Assembly (NCBI GenBank): GCA_031551885.1
Contig: JAVBMX010000086.1
Span: forward strand, 1-13,908
Length of the DNA stretch: 13,908 bases
Source: Frigididesulfovibrio sp031551885
GTDB lineage: Bacteria > Desulfobacterota > Desulfovibrionia > Desulfovibrionales > Desulfovibrionaceae
Direction: 5' to 3'
Shown here: positions 13,666 to 13,908 of the stretch, piece after piece
How the letters are laid out: each line of letters opens with the position of its first letter
How positions within the stretch are numbered: position 1 is the stretch's first letter
Notes under the pieces: model-generated
The model's input: the letters and a program-made list of their open reading frames with translations, nothing else
What the model was told of the DNA's origin: nothing
The model's database searches: none
Position numbers and translations under genes: made by a program

Positions 13666-13908
13666 TATGTCCTCCTTGAGATATTTTCACCACAGTCTGT
13701 CCGAATAAACCTGGGGCATATATAAAAAGAGTTTTTTACGGAGGGGATGGGGGCGCGGGAGAAGGGGAACCCCTTTTTTTGAAAAAATCGGTTGCCCGAG
13801 CCCCCCCCCACAGGACCCCCCCCCAAAACAACCCATGCGGGGCCCCGCCCGCCGCGGCGGGGGCGGGCGCCGCCAGGGGGGTGGCCTGCCGGGAGAAGAC
13901 CGGGCAAA
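13666..13908. other. Leader of the exported-protein gene and homopolymer-rich window end
   Basis: The first 70 bases (13681-13740) are AT-rich and must hold the promoter of the minus-strand gene, but I see no convincing -35/-10 pair. From 13741 the sequence becomes runs of G and C, with AGGGGAACCCCT plus seven T's (13763-13780) then GAAAAAA, an imperfect terminator-like hairpin, and a 14-base perfect palindrome CCCGCCGCGGCGGG (13848-13861). Runs of nine C's occur twice. No gene is supported here; the open frame 13665-13907 on the minus strand is Gly/Arg/Pro filler. Confidence 0.45.

Noticed and set aside
13665..13907. Minus-strand open frame at the right edge
   Set aside because: Gly/Arg/Pro filler over homopolymer runs of doubtful quality; it also covers the leader of the exported-protein gene.
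1..13908. CRISPR array, tRNA, rRNA, toxin-antitoxin or phage-defence genes
   Set aside because: No regularly spaced direct repeats, no tRNA-like cloverleaf or rRNA sequence was recognised, and all convincing genes belong to translation, envelope or unknown categories.

Overview
The window looks like a GC-rich (about 60 percent by eye) chromosomal segment from a Gram-negative sulfate-reducing-type bacterium, most likely Desulfovibrionaceae (Desulfovibrionales). The pointers are the gene order lysS, Lol permease, lolD, bamA, amidase, skp, lpxD, fabZ, lpxA, lpxI, the use of LpxI instead of LpxH, and the G/C-run hairpins between genes. Taxonomy is inferred from gene order and protein style; no search was run.

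Layout. 1-137 is the C-terminal end of an IS1595/ISXO2-type transposase that enters from outside the window. It runs convergently into a DUF2085 membrane protein (134-592, minus), and the two stops overlap. 593-948 is an AT-rich divergent promoter area followed by a lysS leader with a strong hairpin. 949-12564 is one co-directional block of ten genes, mostly touching or overlapping: lysS, one LolC/E-type permease, lolD, bamA, an N-acetylmuramoyl-L-alanine amidase, skp, lpxD, fabZ, lpxA and lpxI. The only sizeable gaps are before the amidase (110 nt, with a hairpin) and before skp (271 nt, with a hairpin and a candidate promoter). A clear intrinsic terminator follows lpxI at 12601-12626. 12628-12972 is non-coding and rich in inverted repeats. 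A convergent gene (12973-13665, minus) encodes a small exported protein with two CPxDG motifs. 13666-13908 is AT-rich leader followed by homopolymer-rich sequence that looks like a contig edge.

How the genes work together. The block is an outer-membrane construction unit. The Lol permease and LolD extract lipoproteins from the inner membrane. Skp escorts unfolded porins across the periplasm and BamA folds them into the outer membrane. LpxA, LpxD and LpxI carry out the first, third and fourth steps of lipid A synthesis, and FabZ makes the acyl chains that LpxA and LpxD use. The amidase trims peptidoglycan. lpxB and lpxC are not in the window.

I found no convincing new defence, mobile or biosynthetic system. 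The points most worth a second look are the extra alpha/beta domain in front of the BamA POTRA repeats, the amidase placed between bamA and skp, the single Lol permease, the lysS leader hairpin, the structured region 12628-12972 and the CPxDG exported protein.
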